64,000 nucleotides of DNA, taken from NCBI GenBank assembly GCA_965223245.1, contig CBDCVY010000013.1:1116001-1180000 (forward strand). Reading direction: 5' to 3'. A model generated the notes under the pieces. The model searched no databases. It worked only from the letters and a program-made list of their open reading frames with translations, and was not told the DNA's origin. The DNA is from CBDCVY01 sp965223245 (lineage in GTDB: Bacteria; Nitrospinota; Nitrospinia; Nitrospinales; Nitrospinaceae). Made by a program: the position numbers and the translations under genes. Shown here one piece after another: positions 42,662 through 51,751 of this stretch (position 1 is the stretch's first letter; every line of letters begins with the position of its first letter).

Positions 42662-45049
42662 TTAAAAGGAGTCTTTAGGTGAATCAGAGGATTCCATATT
42701 TTTCTCGGGAATGTTTTCAGCTAAAAAAGCTTCAAATATGGCTTCTTCATCATTGAATGAAGCCTCCATTCCAGTTTTAGGATTGATTTTCACAAATTTG
42801 ATATCCTGAGGAACCGGAAAACCTTGAACAGGTCTTCCATTTAAGGTTTCTTCCATGAATTTCAACCAAATTGGAATAGCCGCTCTAGAACCTGTTTCAT
42901 TTACCCCCAGAGACTCATCCCTGTCCTTCCCTACCCAAACACCTGTAACCAATTCAGGAGTGTATCCTATAAACCATGCGTCAATATAATTGTTAGTAGT
43001 TCCAGTTTTTGCGGCAACCGGTCGCCCTAATTTGCGGACTTTCATTCCCGTTCCTTCTTTTACAACGCTTTCTAATAGACTGGTGACTAGATAAGCTAAA
43101 CCTGGAGAGAATACCTGCTCCGTTTCTGGCTGTGCATTAAAAATAATTTCATCTTTTCGATTTTTTATATAGCGCACGGGTGTTGGCTCAATTCGTTGTC
43201 CTTGGTTGGCAAATACTGCGTATGCAGATACGATTTCAAATAGGGTCATACCCGAAGAACCTAAAGCAATAGATAAATTGTTGTCTAAATGGCTTACTAT
43301 TCCTAGTTTTCTGGCCACTTCGACAGCTTTATAAACACCAATATTTTGTAAAAGTTTAATGGTAACCACATTTCGCGAGTGGGTTAAGGCCGTACGAATT
43401 GAGGTAGGGCCAAAAAATTTCTTTTCAAAATTAACTGGTTTCCATTTGTCAAAAGTATCTTCTTTTTCTTTAAAAATTACAGGAGAATCGATAATTATAC
43501 TTGCCGGAGTAAAACCATCCTCCAATCCTGCAGCAAATATAATGGGTTTAAATGCTGAGCCGGGTTGGCGAATTGCTTGCGTCGCACGGTTGAATTGACT
43601 TTTTTTGAAATCATATCCACCGACTATTGCTTTAATATGGCCTGTATAAGGATCTAAGGAAATCAATCCTGCCTGAACCTCTGGGTCTTGTTCAAGTTCC
43701 AATTCCCAAGATCCACCTGGTGTTTCCTTTATCATTTTTACCCAAATAATGTCCCCGGGAGAAAGAGCCTCTTTGACGCTTTTTATTTTTACTCGTTTGC
43801 CATCTAATTTTATATTTGGCTTTCTTGCCCATTCTGTTGATTCTAGAAAAATTAAACCCTCAGTATTACCTAAATACACTTTGGCTTTAGTTTTGCTGAC
43901 CTGAGTTACAATACCCTTTACCACTTCACCTTCCTGATAGAGGCCATTCTCTCTTTCCTGATTCCATTCTTTTATTTTTTGATTTAATAATTCGAGATCC
44001 TGTTCTAAATCTTCCTTGCCTTCGGGCCCTCGGTACCCATAACGTTTGTCAGCTTTTTTTAATCCAATTTTTATTGCCTTTTGTGCATTCTCTTGAGCCT
44101 TTATATCTAATGTCGTATAGATTTTTAAACCATCTCGATATAATTTATTGCTGCCATATTTTTCTTGGATGAACTGTCTTATATACTCAGTGAAATAGGG
44201 AGCGCGGTTTAGTTTTTCCATTTCTCCCTGAAGCTTGATTTCTTCTTTAAGAGATTTGCGTTTTTCTTCTTCAGAAATAAATCCCAATGATGCCATTCGT
44301 CGGATAACATGATTACGTCTCTTAAACGCCTTTTTATAATCTCGATAGGGCGAATAATGATTTGGGGCTTTTGGAAGGGCAGCAATGGTAGCGCATTCAC
44401 TGATATTTAATTCTCCAACTTTCTTCCCAAAATAAGTCCTGGCGGCCGATTCCACTCCGTAACTACCATGCCCGTAATAAATTTGGTTGAGATACATTTC
44501 TAATATTTCATCTTTTGTGAAAACTAATTCTAAACGAATTGCCAATATGGCTTCCTGAATTTTTCTTTTAAAACTTTTTTCGAATGAAAGAAACAATGTT
44601 TTTGTTAACTGTTGAGTGATTGTGCTTCCACCCTCAACCACATGCCCTGCCTTTAAATTGGTTAAAAAAGCTCTGAAAATTGCTTTTGGATCGATCCCAA
44701 AATGGTGGTAAAAATTAGAATCCTCTACTGCCAATGTTGCCTGTTTCAAACGAAGAGGGATTTTTGATAAAGGGATCAAAATTCTTTTTTCAATATAAAA
44801 CTCTGCTATAAGTTCATCAGTATCAGAAAAAACTTTAGTGATGGTGCTGGGTGAATAGTCCCTTAATTCCAAAACATCTGGCAATCCTTTAGAATATTTT
44901 GAATAAAGAATCCAGCCGCCTGTAAAAGAAGTCAGTAATGCAATAAAAAAAATTGAAACCAGTGATCTAATTACGAATTTCTTTAGTTTGCCGGGTTTCT
45001 TTTTTTTGTTTTTAAAAGGTGTTTGATTCTTTAAAATTTTATCTTTCAT
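42662..45049 (-). CDS. mrcA: Class A penicillin-binding protein 1A, with OB insertion
   Basis: A 795-residue bifunctional peptidoglycan synthase. Membrane helix at about 27-50; GT51 motifs VEDSNFYHHFG, EGGSTITQQLTKT, and MYLNQIYYGHGSYG. A PCB_OB-type domain sits in the middle (GIVTQVSKTKAKVYLGN, SPGDIIWVKMI). Transpeptidase motifs: SxxK in PGSAFKPIIFAAG, SRN in HSRNVVTI, KTG in AAKTGTTNNY. The C-terminal tail is acidic. The OB domain makes it closer to E. coli PBP1A than the shorter enzyme at 30747. Confidence 0.95.
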   Translation of the reverse strand: MKDKILKNQTPFKNKKKKPGKLKKFVIRSLVSIFFIALLTSFTGGWILYSKYSKGLPDVLELRDYSPSTITKVFSDTDELIAEFYIEKRILIPLSKIPLRLKQATLAVEDSNFYHHFGIDPKAIFRAFLTNLKAGHVVEGGSTITQQLTKTLFLSFEKSFKRKIQEAILAIRLELVFTKDEILEMYLNQIYYGHGSYGVESAARTYFGKKVGELNISECATIAALPKAPNHYSPYRDYKKAFKRRNHVIRRMASLGFISEEEKRKSLKEEIKLQGEMEKLNRAPYFTEYIRQFIQEKYGSNKLYRDGLKIYTTLDIKAQENAQKAIKIGLKKADKRYGYRGPEGKEDLEQDLELLNQKIKEWNQERENGLYQEGEVVKGIVTQVSKTKAKVYLGNTEGLIFLESTEWARKPNIKLDGKRVKIKSVKEALSPGDIIWVKMIKETPGGSWELELEQDPEVQAGLISLDPYTGHIKAIVGGYDFKKSQFNRATQAIRQPGSAFKPIIFAAGLEDGFTPASIIIDSPVIFKEKEDTFDKWKPVNFEKKFFGPTSIRTALTHSRNVVTIKLLQNIGVYKAVEVARKLGIVSHLDNNLSIALGSSGMTLFEIVSAYAVFANQGQRIEPTPVRYIKNRKDEIIFNAQPETEQVFSPGLAYLVTSLLESVVKEGTGMKVRKLGRPVAAKTGTTNNYIDAWFIGYTPELVTGVWVGKDRDESLGVNETGSRAAIPIWLKFMEETLNGRPVQGFPVPQDIKFVKINPKTGMEASFNDEEAIFEAFLAENIPEKNMESSDSPKDSF

Positions 45050-45129
45050 TTATTTTAGGAAGTTTAAAAAATAAATCAGGAAGTATGTTATTTGCTAGAT
45101 TAACTCGAATTGACGTAAAAAGGAAATGT

Positions 45130-45543
45130 CTAAATTCGATCCTCTTCCAAGTCGATAAGGTCAACCCACTTTTGGATATCTTTTCGATTTGAATCCAGTT
45201 GGTCTCGGAGTTCATAAAATCGCTTCCATTTTTCTTTAGAATCTGGCTGACTATTTAATATAGAATCATTTATTTCTGCGATTTTTTCAGAAGAGTAGGG
45301 TGTGGAAAGTTTGGCTACCCATGATTCAAATTGGTTTTCCTCCATTGTGCAGGCTTTATTTGAAAACTCCTCCTTATCAATTTTTAGAAATTCTAAAATA
45401 ATACTATCTAAGGGACAGGGAAAAATATATTCTCCTAATGTATTATTTTTATAAGCACGAGCTTTATCTAGCATTCGCCCTACATGAACAATACCAGCTA
45501 TCTTTTCCTTTGGAGATCTTGGAAATTGAGTAGTTAAATCCAT
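45130..45543 (-). CDS. DUF5069 family protein
   Basis: A 137-residue soluble protein recognised as DUF5069 from the opening LTTQFPRSPKEKIAGIVHVGRMLDKARA and CPLDSIILEFLKID (shown in parts), and a C-terminal helical half ending WKRFYELRDQLDSNRKD. Function is not known; the family is cytoplasmic. It lies 86 bp upstream of the PBP1A gene and 55 bp downstream of the LRR gene, same strand. Confidence 0.78.
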   Translation of the reverse strand: MDLTTQFPRSPKEKIAGIVHVGRMLDKARAYKNNTLGEYIFPCPLDSIILEFLKIDKEEFSNKACTMEENQFESWVAKLSTPYSSEKIAEINDSILNSQPDSKEKWKRFYELRDQLDSNRKDIQKWVDLIDLEEDRI

Positions 45544-45598
45544 ATTTTTCTTCGGGAGGGTGATGAGGAATCGTTTTAGATAATACTCATTATTATTT

Positions 45599-46066
45599 TC
45601 AGTCTAAGCGGACCCTGCTTAGCTGTCTATATAATTTTGATTTTTTAATTACTGAAGCGCCTTCTGTTCCTAGATGATTCCTGAATAAATCTAGAGTTGT
45701 TAGTTTTGGAAAACCTTCCGAAGAGGCAAAATGCTTCGCTCCTTCTTCACCAATATTATTGAACTTAATTATAAGTTGATCCAGTTCAGGAAAGTTTTTA
45801 GATTTTGCTAAAGATAAAGCACCTTTTTCGGTGATATTATTCGACTTTAAATTTAAAATTTTTAATTGGGCTAAGTATGGGCTATCTGCAATAGCGGCGA
45901 CTCCTGTATCGCTAATCTCATTATCTCCTAATTCCAAGCGAATTACTTTAGATAAAGTTTCCATTTTTGATAAGTTGGTTACGCCCTCATCGCCTAATTT
46001 GCGATTCTCTAAATCTAAGAGCCCATCCGAACTAAGGTTGTTTTGAACTAACTGTTCGATATCCAT
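45599..46066 (-). CDS. Leucine-rich-repeat protein (ribonuclease-inhibitor type)
   Basis: A 155-residue protein of about four to five LRR units of 26-28 residues with the pattern L..L.L..N.I...GA: VIRLELGDNEISDTGVAAI, LKILNLKSNNITEKGALSL, LDQLIIKFNNIGEEGAKHF, LTTLDLFRNHLGTEGASVI. No signal peptide or membrane segment. Such repeats are protein-binding; partner unknown. The N-terminal 20 residues act as a capping helix. LRR proteins of this type are uncommon in bacterial housekeeping regions. Confidence 0.82.
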   Translation of the reverse strand: MDIEQLVQNNLSSDGLLDLENRKLGDEGVTNLSKMETLSKVIRLELGDNEISDTGVAAIADSPYLAQLKILNLKSNNITEKGALSLAKSKNFPELDQLIIKFNNIGEEGAKHFASSEGFPKLTTLDLFRNHLGTEGASVIKKSKLYRQLSRVRLD

Positions 46067-46187
46067 TTTAATATTATTTAGAAGATTAAAAAATAATTAT
46101 GGGACAGTGTATTGAATTTTTGTGGCGTGATCAACCATTCCTTGATAGGTTAATCTTTTTAATATTTTGACCCATCAAGGGAGTTTA

Positions 46188-49100
46188 ATGGCCGACAAAA
46201 ATATTGAAGGTATTTTTTCCTACCATGACCAAACCAAGCATCGTTATCAAGGGTATGCCAAAGGGCCTGGTCATTTAGATTGGGCTACGCAGCCTAATCC
46301 ATTCCGTCGATTTCAGGAGGCTCCATTGGTTTTTTTACCTCCTGTTATTGAAGATGAATCTCCTCCTTATTTTCAATTATTTGAACCGACACCTATTCCT
46401 TCTCAAGAAATCAATGTTTACCAGATTTCCCGCTTTTTAGAATTATCTCTTGCGATTTCTGCGTGGAAGCAAATGGGAGATTCCAAGTGGGCCTTGAGGA
46501 GTAATCCCTCCAGCGGAAATTTACATCCGACTGAAGGTTATTTAATTTTAGATTCGTTAGAGAATGTCCACCATCAAGCAGGGGTTTATCATTATGCTCC
46601 TAAAGAACATGGTTTAGAAAGGAGGACAGAATTTTCTTCTCAATTATTTAACGAGTTATTAGAGGACCTACCCGAAGATTCGTTTTTAATCGGTCTTTCT
46701 TCCATTCATTGGAGAGAGGCTTGGAAATATGGAGAGAGAGCCTTTCGATATTGCCAACATGATATTGGCCATGCCCTTGCGGCTTTGCGAATTGCTGCGG
46801 CAGTTTTGGGCTGGGATTTATTTTTAATGGAGGGAATAAGTGATGCACATTTGTCTCAACTATTGGGCTTGGACCGTAAGGATGATTTCTTAAATGCAGA
46901 ATTGGAGCACCCTGATTTACTTGCTTTTGTTACGAATTGCAAAATACAAAATGTGGGAACTGGTTGTATTAATACAAAGGCTCTTGAAAAGATTGTTGCC
47001 CAACCCTGGTATGGAAAAGCCAATCGTCTTAGCCCCGAAAATCGCATTTGGGATGCGATAGACTTGGCAGCAGAACATTCAATAAAAAACGAAACAAAAA
47101 CTTCAGATAAAGACTTTCAAAAAAATTTCATTTCATTGACAAATTTTTCTCTGGGGTTGCGTCAAAGGCGAATTACTTCCAGACAAATCATCCGTCAAAG
47201 AAGAAGTGCGGTTTCATTTGATGGTGTGACAGGTTTGACCATCAAGCAATTCTATTCCGTTCTTATTCAAACCAGTCATAAAATTCCCTGGGATTGTACT
47301 TTTGGGGAACCTCGGATCCACCTGGCGATTTTTGTCCATCGAGTAAAGGGGATGAAGCCGGGCTTGTATTTTCTAGTGAGGAACAATAAAAAACTAGAAA
47401 TTTTAAAAAGTTCAATGAGATCAGAATTTGTTTGGGAGATCCCCTCGGATTGTCCAAATGACTTAAATCTATTTTTACTCCAGGAAGGCTCATTTCAAAC
47501 CATTGCTTCCCGGGTTAGTTGTAATCAAGATATTGCCGGGCAAAGCGCCTTTAGTTTAGGAATGATTTCGGACTTTGCCTCTCCGATTAAAAGTGAGGGC
47601 TCCTGGTATTACAGGAGATTATTCTGGGAGTCGGGAATGCTGGGGCAGATGCTTTATTTGGCTGCCGAGTTTTCTGGCGTAAGGGGTACAGGGATTGGCT
47701 GTTATTTTGATGACCCTGTTCATGAAATTTTAGGTTTTCCCGACAACGAATTTCAGAGTCTTTATCATTTTACGGTTGGAGGGGCTGTAGATGATAAGCG
47801 ATTATCTACATTGCCTTCCTATTTTTGGTCCTGTGATCTGGCTCGTCCAAGGTTTGTTTCGAGATATTCCGCTTGTGAAATAAATCCCAGTCAAAAACTT
47901 TTAAAAAGTTTACCTGAAAAAGCAAAAGTTTCTTGGAAGGGAAGGGCATTATCCCGAATTGGAATGGGTACAAAAAACTTTAGCTTAATAAATTCCCAAC
48001 ATGAAGCCTCTTTAATGACCTATCTAAAGGGGCCAATGAATGTTGTTGAGGTTTCACCCGATTGGACACAGGGGTCGGATGAAATATTGTTAGGTGATTG
48101 TTTGAATAAAGCATTAGAAGTGGAAAACATAGACCCTGGGGCATTATTTATTGTTTCTAGGACGGGGGCCGTGCGGGGAAGCAGTTTAAGAATGTTTGAG
48201 GAAATGACTCGTCGCAATCATCCTATTCCAAATATTTTTGATTTAAAGGAGGGGTTAGGTCATTGCCTCCATCCTGATTTCCTCAATGACCAACTGTTAA
48301 GGTCTTTACATCGTGTGGGCTGCTCAAGTCTGGATTTATTGCTAATAGATGTCCCTTATGCACTAGCAAAAATTCTGGGTAAAACTGAGTTGTTTAAACA
48401 ATTAAATTTAGCTTCCAAATTTTTACAGAAGCAATGCAAGGAGGGAAGGATGAAAGGTTTTGGGATTTCCTTGGGTGATTTATTTCCTGAGCAAGAGAAC
48501 ATTCCCTGGATTACCCCTCAGGAAATTGTACAGGTGTTTGGTGAATTCCAAGAATTTCATGCGGTAGAGTTAGTGGGTAACTTTATAGTTAGTAAACCAT
48601 TTAAGAAATACCATGGAAACAATTCTTTTATCCAAGAAATTAAAGAAAGCGGATTTCTAACCCTAGCTGGCAAACCATTCAGGGCTCAGTATGAAGGACG
48701 GGAAATATTGTTGATTGACTATCCTCATATTGAGGACATCGATTCTGAAGCAAAATGGGATTGGGTTCTGAATGAGCTAGAATCTACGACAAACCAAATC
48801 CATTTGTCTTCTATGACGGATGGCAGGACTTTAAAAGAGTTATTGCAGTCTTCTGGAATTTCTTCACCTTTTTATTTTAGGCGCGCTGTAGAATCGGCTC
48901 AAAAATTTCAACCTCAGACTTTTGATCAGGTAAATCAGGTTGAACAAAATATAAATAACCTTTATTTACGTGCGCGTGGGTTAGGTGAACAAATTGTGCA
49001 AGCACGGCTATGGGATCCGGTGCACTTTGATGAAAAGATGGGTGAAGTTCATGAATTGTTAGATTGGGTAATACAATGTATCAAAATTCGTGGGAGCCAG

Positions 49101-49280
49101 GGGGAATCTGATTTTCATGATGAAATTCGTGAAAAATACTTTTCTGACTTCAGCAAAGACTTTTCTTTGCAAACCTTGGGTATATTATGGCTTTTTGATC
49201 AGGGGGTAGATATTGTCCTAAATGGCATGAGGCGACAAAGTTACGTTGGCGAGGCCAGGGCAATATTAGAAGGGTTTTAA
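46188..49280 (+). CDS. Tandem SagB-type nitroreductase fused to an aldo/keto-reductase-like domain
   Basis: A 1030-residue protein. Region 1 (1-260) is a SagB/ThcOx-type FMN nitroreductase half (LRSNPSSGNLHPTEGYLIL, HDIGHALAALRIAAAVLGW). Region 2 (about 310-555) is a second one (RQIIRQRRSAVSFDG, RIHLAIFVHRVKG, GQSAFSLGMISDF). Region 3 (about 585-1030) follows AKR layout: RIGMGTKNF, SPDWTQGSDEILLG, SLHRVGCSSLDLLLIDVPY, GRMKGFGIS and NGMRRQSYVGEAR. By position, the AKR tetrad Asp, Tyr, Lys, His appears as Glu, Trp, Arg, Asp. Start ATG 46188 with AAGGGAG; TTG 46167 is an alternative. No leader peptide, YcaO or other peptide-maturation gene is nearby. Substrate unknown. Confidence 0.82.
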   Translation: MADKNIEGIFSYHDQTKHRYQGYAKGPGHLDWATQPNPFRRFQEAPLVFLPPVIEDESPPYFQLFEPTPIPSQEINVYQISRFLELSLAISAWKQMGDSKWALRSNPSSGNLHPTEGYLILDSLENVHHQAGVYHYAPKEHGLERRTEFSSQLFNELLEDLPEDSFLIGLSSIHWREAWKYGERAFRYCQHDIGHALAALRIAAAVLGWDLFLMEGISDAHLSQLLGLDRKDDFLNAELEHPDLLAFVTNCKIQNVGTGCINTKALEKIVAQPWYGKANRLSPENRIWDAIDLAAEHSIKNETKTSDKDFQKNFISLTNFSLGLRQRRITSRQIIRQRRSAVSFDGVTGLTIKQFYSVLIQTSHKIPWDCTFGEPRIHLAIFVHRVKGMKPGLYFLVRNNKKLEILKSSMRSEFVWEIPSDCPNDLNLFLLQEGSFQTIASRVSCNQDIAGQSAFSLGMISDFASPIKSEGSWYYRRLFWESGMLGQMLYLAAEFSGVRGTGIGCYFDDPVHEILGFPDNEFQSLYHFTVGGAVDDKRLSTLPSYFWSCDLARPRFVSRYSACEINPSQKLLKSLPEKAKVSWKGRALSRIGMGTKNFSLINSQHEASLMTYLKGPMNVVEVSPDWTQGSDEILLGDCLNKALEVENIDPGALFIVSRTGAVRGSSLRMFEEMTRRNHPIPNIFDLKEGLGHCLHPDFLNDQLLRSLHRVGCSSLDLLLIDVPYALAKILGKTELFKQLNLASKFLQKQCKEGRMKGFGISLGDLFPEQENIPWITPQEIVQVFGEFQEFHAVELVGNFIVSKPFKKYHGNNSFIQEIKESGFLTLAGKPFRAQYEGREILLIDYPHIEDIDSEAKWDWVLNELESTTNQIHLSSMTDGRTLKELLQSSGISSPFYFRRAVESAQKFQPQTFDQVNQVEQNINNLYLRARGLGEQIVQARLWDPVHFDEKMGEVHELLDWVIQCIKIRGSQGESDFHDEIREKYFSDFSKDFSLQTLGILWLFDQGVDIVLNGMRRQSYVGEARAILEGF

Positions 49281-49364
49281 CATAGTTTTTATATCAATAA
49301 ATTCAATTAGGTAACTGTGATATCCCCGTTTTAAAAAATTAAAGAAAATGGTTTGATTTGGTGT

Positions 49365-49412
49365 TCCCAAAAATGATAAATTGAAGGAATAAGTTAACTC
49401 ATTTTTGGGAGG
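49365..49412 (+). promoter_or_regulatory. Long inverted repeat burying the ribosome binding site of the 49420 gene
   Basis: Arms TCCCAAAAATGA (49365-49376) and TCATTTTTGGGA (49399-49410) are perfectly complementary over 12 bp, separated by 22 nt. The right arm covers most of the Shine-Dalgarno GGGAGG (49407-49412) seven bases before the ATG. It could be an RNA switch controlling translation or a two-half-site operator; a weak promoter-like pair TTGATT (49353) with GATAAA (49375) overlaps it. Confidence 0.55.
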
Positions 49413-49419
49413 TTACACT

Positions 49420-49782
49420 ATGAAAAAGCTCTTTTCTATTTTTGCGATCCTGATAATTTTAGTATTACCTCTATCTGCAATGGCCAGTGAAGGTCCTATG
49501 AAAACCCCAAGTGGTGCTAATGCTGAAGCTGCAAAACATAATGATGAAGGAATTGATCATTGGAATCAGGGACATTTCGATGTAGCTTTAAAGCATTTTC
49601 AGGCTGCTTCTAAAATAGATCCAAGTATTGGCGAGATTCACTTCAATGAAGCAATTTCTTTAGATAAATTAGGTAAACATGGAGAAGCTACCATGCATTT
49701 TAAAGCGGCAAAAGGAAAAGCTAATGGGAATAAGGCAATTCTTAATTCGAATATCTTAAATGCTCATATTGGTGGCCATTAA
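49420..49782 (+). CDS. Small secreted TPR protein
   Basis: A 120-residue exported protein: signal peptide MKKLFSIFAILIILVLPL with probable cleavage at AMAS, then two TPR units (NDEGIDHWNQGHFDVALKHF, DPSIGEIHFNEAISLDKLGK) and a His/Ala-rich end. ATG 49420 is preferred over an in-frame TTG at 49405, since GGGAGG precedes it. Its leader holds a strong inverted repeat. It may act as a periplasmic assembly factor; function is not recognised. Confidence 0.78.
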   Translation: MKKLFSIFAILIILVLPLSAMASEGPMKTPSGANAEAAKHNDEGIDHWNQGHFDVALKHFQAASKIDPSIGEIHFNEAISLDKLGKHGEATMHFKAAKGKANGNKAILNSNILNAHIGGH

Positions 49783-49875
49783 AAAAACTCTGGTGCTTCA
49801 TTCAATATAGGTTATTGAATTAAATGGAATAATTTAGTTATTTGTGGAGGGGCCTTATTTTTTTTCTAAGGTTTA

Positions 49876-49884
49876 TGGTATACT
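49876..49884 (+). promoter_or_regulatory. Candidate extended -10 promoter for tatA
   Basis: TGG-TATACT (49876-49884): an extended -10 with five of six -10 matches. A start near 49891 gives a leader of about 41 nt to the ATG at 49932. No clear -35. Confidence 0.5.
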
Positions 49885-49931
49885 TCGTCAAATAATTTGA
49901 CTTTATTTCATTAAATAAGGAGTTTTTTGCC

Positions 49932-50465
49932 ATGATGGGAATTGGTTTCCCAGAATTGATGGTTATATTAATCATCATTATGATTATTTTTGGCGCTGGT
50001 AAATTACCTCAAATTGGTTCGGCTTTTGGACAAAGTATCAAAAACTTTAAGTCCTCCATGAAAGAAGCAGCAGAAGAAGAGTCAACGGAAAATGAAGTCC
50101 CCGGAGATTCAGTTGGAGAAAATCCTGTTGCTGAAGGTTCGCAAAATAGTGGAGAACTTCCAAATGAGAAACCAGTAGGGACAGTTACCGCCAATAAAGA
50201 AAGTTCTGTAAAGGCTCAGGCTCAATCATCAACAGAACAGGCTGCAACCCAGGGAACGAAATCCAAAGCTAAAAAACCTGAAGAAAAGTCTGAAGAAGAG
50301 AAGATGATTGAGGATGCGATTAAAGAGCTAAAAGAAAAGCGTATTGGTACAATTAGAACGCCACATGATGGATTGGTTCAACAAAATGATGTTTTTACTG
50401 ATTCGTTAAAACGCAATCCTTGGGGCAAGGGGCGTGACCGTGGTGTTCAAAGGGACGTTTTATAA
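49932..50465 (+). CDS. tatA: Twin-arginine translocase subunit TatA with a long charged C-terminus
   Basis: Pore-forming subunit of the Tat system, which exports folded (often cofactor-bearing) proteins. The first 50 residues are typical: short N-terminus, one membrane helix (ELMVILIIIMIIFGAG), the FG hinge and an amphipathic helix (GKLPQIGSAFGQSIKNF). At 177 residues it is roughly twice the usual TatA length; residues 50-177 are Glu/Lys/Ser/Gln-rich and probably disordered. TatB is the alternative, but Gly-Phe-Pro-Glu-Leu and the hinge are TatA-like. tatB and tatC are not in the window. Convergent with the flippase gene. Confidence 0.88.
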   Translation: MMGIGFPELMVILIIIMIIFGAGKLPQIGSAFGQSIKNFKSSMKEAAEEESTENEVPGDSVGENPVAEGSQNSGELPNEKPVGTVTANKESSVKAQAQSSTEQAATQGTKSKAKKPEEKSEEEKMIEDAIKELKEKRIGTIRTPHDGLVQQNDVFTDSLKRNPWGKGRDRGVQRDVL

Positions 50466-50480
50466 ATAGAAAAATTGATT

Positions 50481-51488
50481 TTAAGGTTCTTTAAGGGAGG
50501 ATGCTCTCGCCCTTGAAGGCCTTAAAGCCATTTCCCATCCCATCAGTAATCCTATTCCAATCCAAACCAGTTCTCGCACTCTCCTTACCAAAGAAACTGT
50601 AAGACCTAAATCAACTGACATGCCCATTGATTTGAAAATCCAAATTAATCCGCCTTCTTGAGCACCAAAACTCAAAGGTATGAAAAAACTGCAGACTCTA
50701 ATCAGTTGGGTCAAAGCTTCAATAAGCCAAAGTTTTTGAATAGATAATTCCATTCCCAAAAACCTGGTTGTTACATAAAGCTCCAAGATACCTGTTACCC
50801 AACCTAAAAACCCATAACTTATTGATGCCCAAAACTCTTTGGAGTGTTTTTGATAGTAACTAGACATCATCTGGTCTAATGTTATGAATTGAGATAGAAA
50901 ACCATCTTCAGAGTTTATTTTAAATAATTTAGATAAAAAATTAGAAAACTTACCCAACCCACCAGTAATTTGAAATATTAAAAACAAAAAAATTAAAGTA
51001 GAAAAAATTGTGAGTGCAGTCAGGCTTATTTTAATAAATTGACTAGAAATAGAGGATGAATGAAGGAGAAGATATACTCCGGGGATGAAAAAAAAGATTA
51101 AAGAAATTAAGAGAGTAGTCCGTCCAACCACTTGGGAAGCCAATCCCTGTTTAAAGCCTAAACCGTGATGATCTTTTAACAATTGTGCTTTTACAGGTTC
51201 TCCTCCTAAGGTTCCTAAAGGAGTAAGGGCATTAAATGATTCTCCAATGGTTCTTATTTTAAATAAACTTGTAATGGGAAATGTCTTGGCTTCTGCTGGC
51301 TTAAATGCATATTTCCAGGACAAAGTATCCCACCATATGACTATCCCGTAAATGAAAATGATCCAAATAAACCCACTGCCGAATTTCCTCATCAAATCCA
51401 GCACAGAAGCAAGATCCACTTTTTGCAGAACCCATGCAAATAATAGACAACCTAAAATTATAAAAACGAATTTAAAAATTTTTGACAT
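50481..51488 (-). CDS. Flippase-like/lysylphosphatidylglycerol-synthase-TM family membrane protein
   Basis: A 335-residue integral protein with about eight membrane helices, of the LPG_synthase_TM (UPF0104) family. Hallmarks: the N-terminal helix VFIILGCLLFAWVLQKVDL, SLFKIRTIGESFNALTPLGTLGGEPVKAQLL in parts (about residues 82-112), and FFIPLSFGAQEGGLIW. Members flip or modify lipids; without a soluble catalytic domain, as here, a flippase role is usual but unproven. Monocistronic. Not connected by operon to nuoD (263-bp gap with nothing recognised). Confidence 0.85.
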   Translation of the reverse strand: MSKIFKFVFIILGCLLFAWVLQKVDLASVLDLMRKFGSGFIWIIFIYGIVIWWDTLSWKYAFKPAEAKTFPITSLFKIRTIGESFNALTPLGTLGGEPVKAQLLKDHHGLGFKQGLASQVVGRTTLLISLIFFFIPGVYLLLHSSSISSQFIKISLTALTIFSTLIFLFLIFQITGGLGKFSNFLSKLFKINSEDGFLSQFITLDQMMSSYYQKHSKEFWASISYGFLGWVTGILELYVTTRFLGMELSIQKLWLIEALTQLIRVCSFFIPLSFGAQEGGLIWIFKSMGMSVDLGLTVSLVRRVRELVWIGIGLLMGWEMALRPSRARASSLKEP

Positions 51489-51751
51489 TCTGAGAGTATG
51501 GATTAATTGCCAAAATAATTTTTTATCAAACTATTGCTTAACCAAAGAATAATTTTTAGGGTTTGATAGGATTAGTTATTTTAAGGTCTTAAGCTTTCAC
51601 TTATTATGAGGAAAATTAAATTTTTTTCTATTGAATTATTTGTTGGTAATTAGAAAGAAAAAAATTTTCAAGCCGTTGGAATATTATTTTGAAGGGAATT
51701 CGTATTAAATTGTAAGGGAAATTAAAGGAGTTCAAAGGAAAAATCCTTCAA

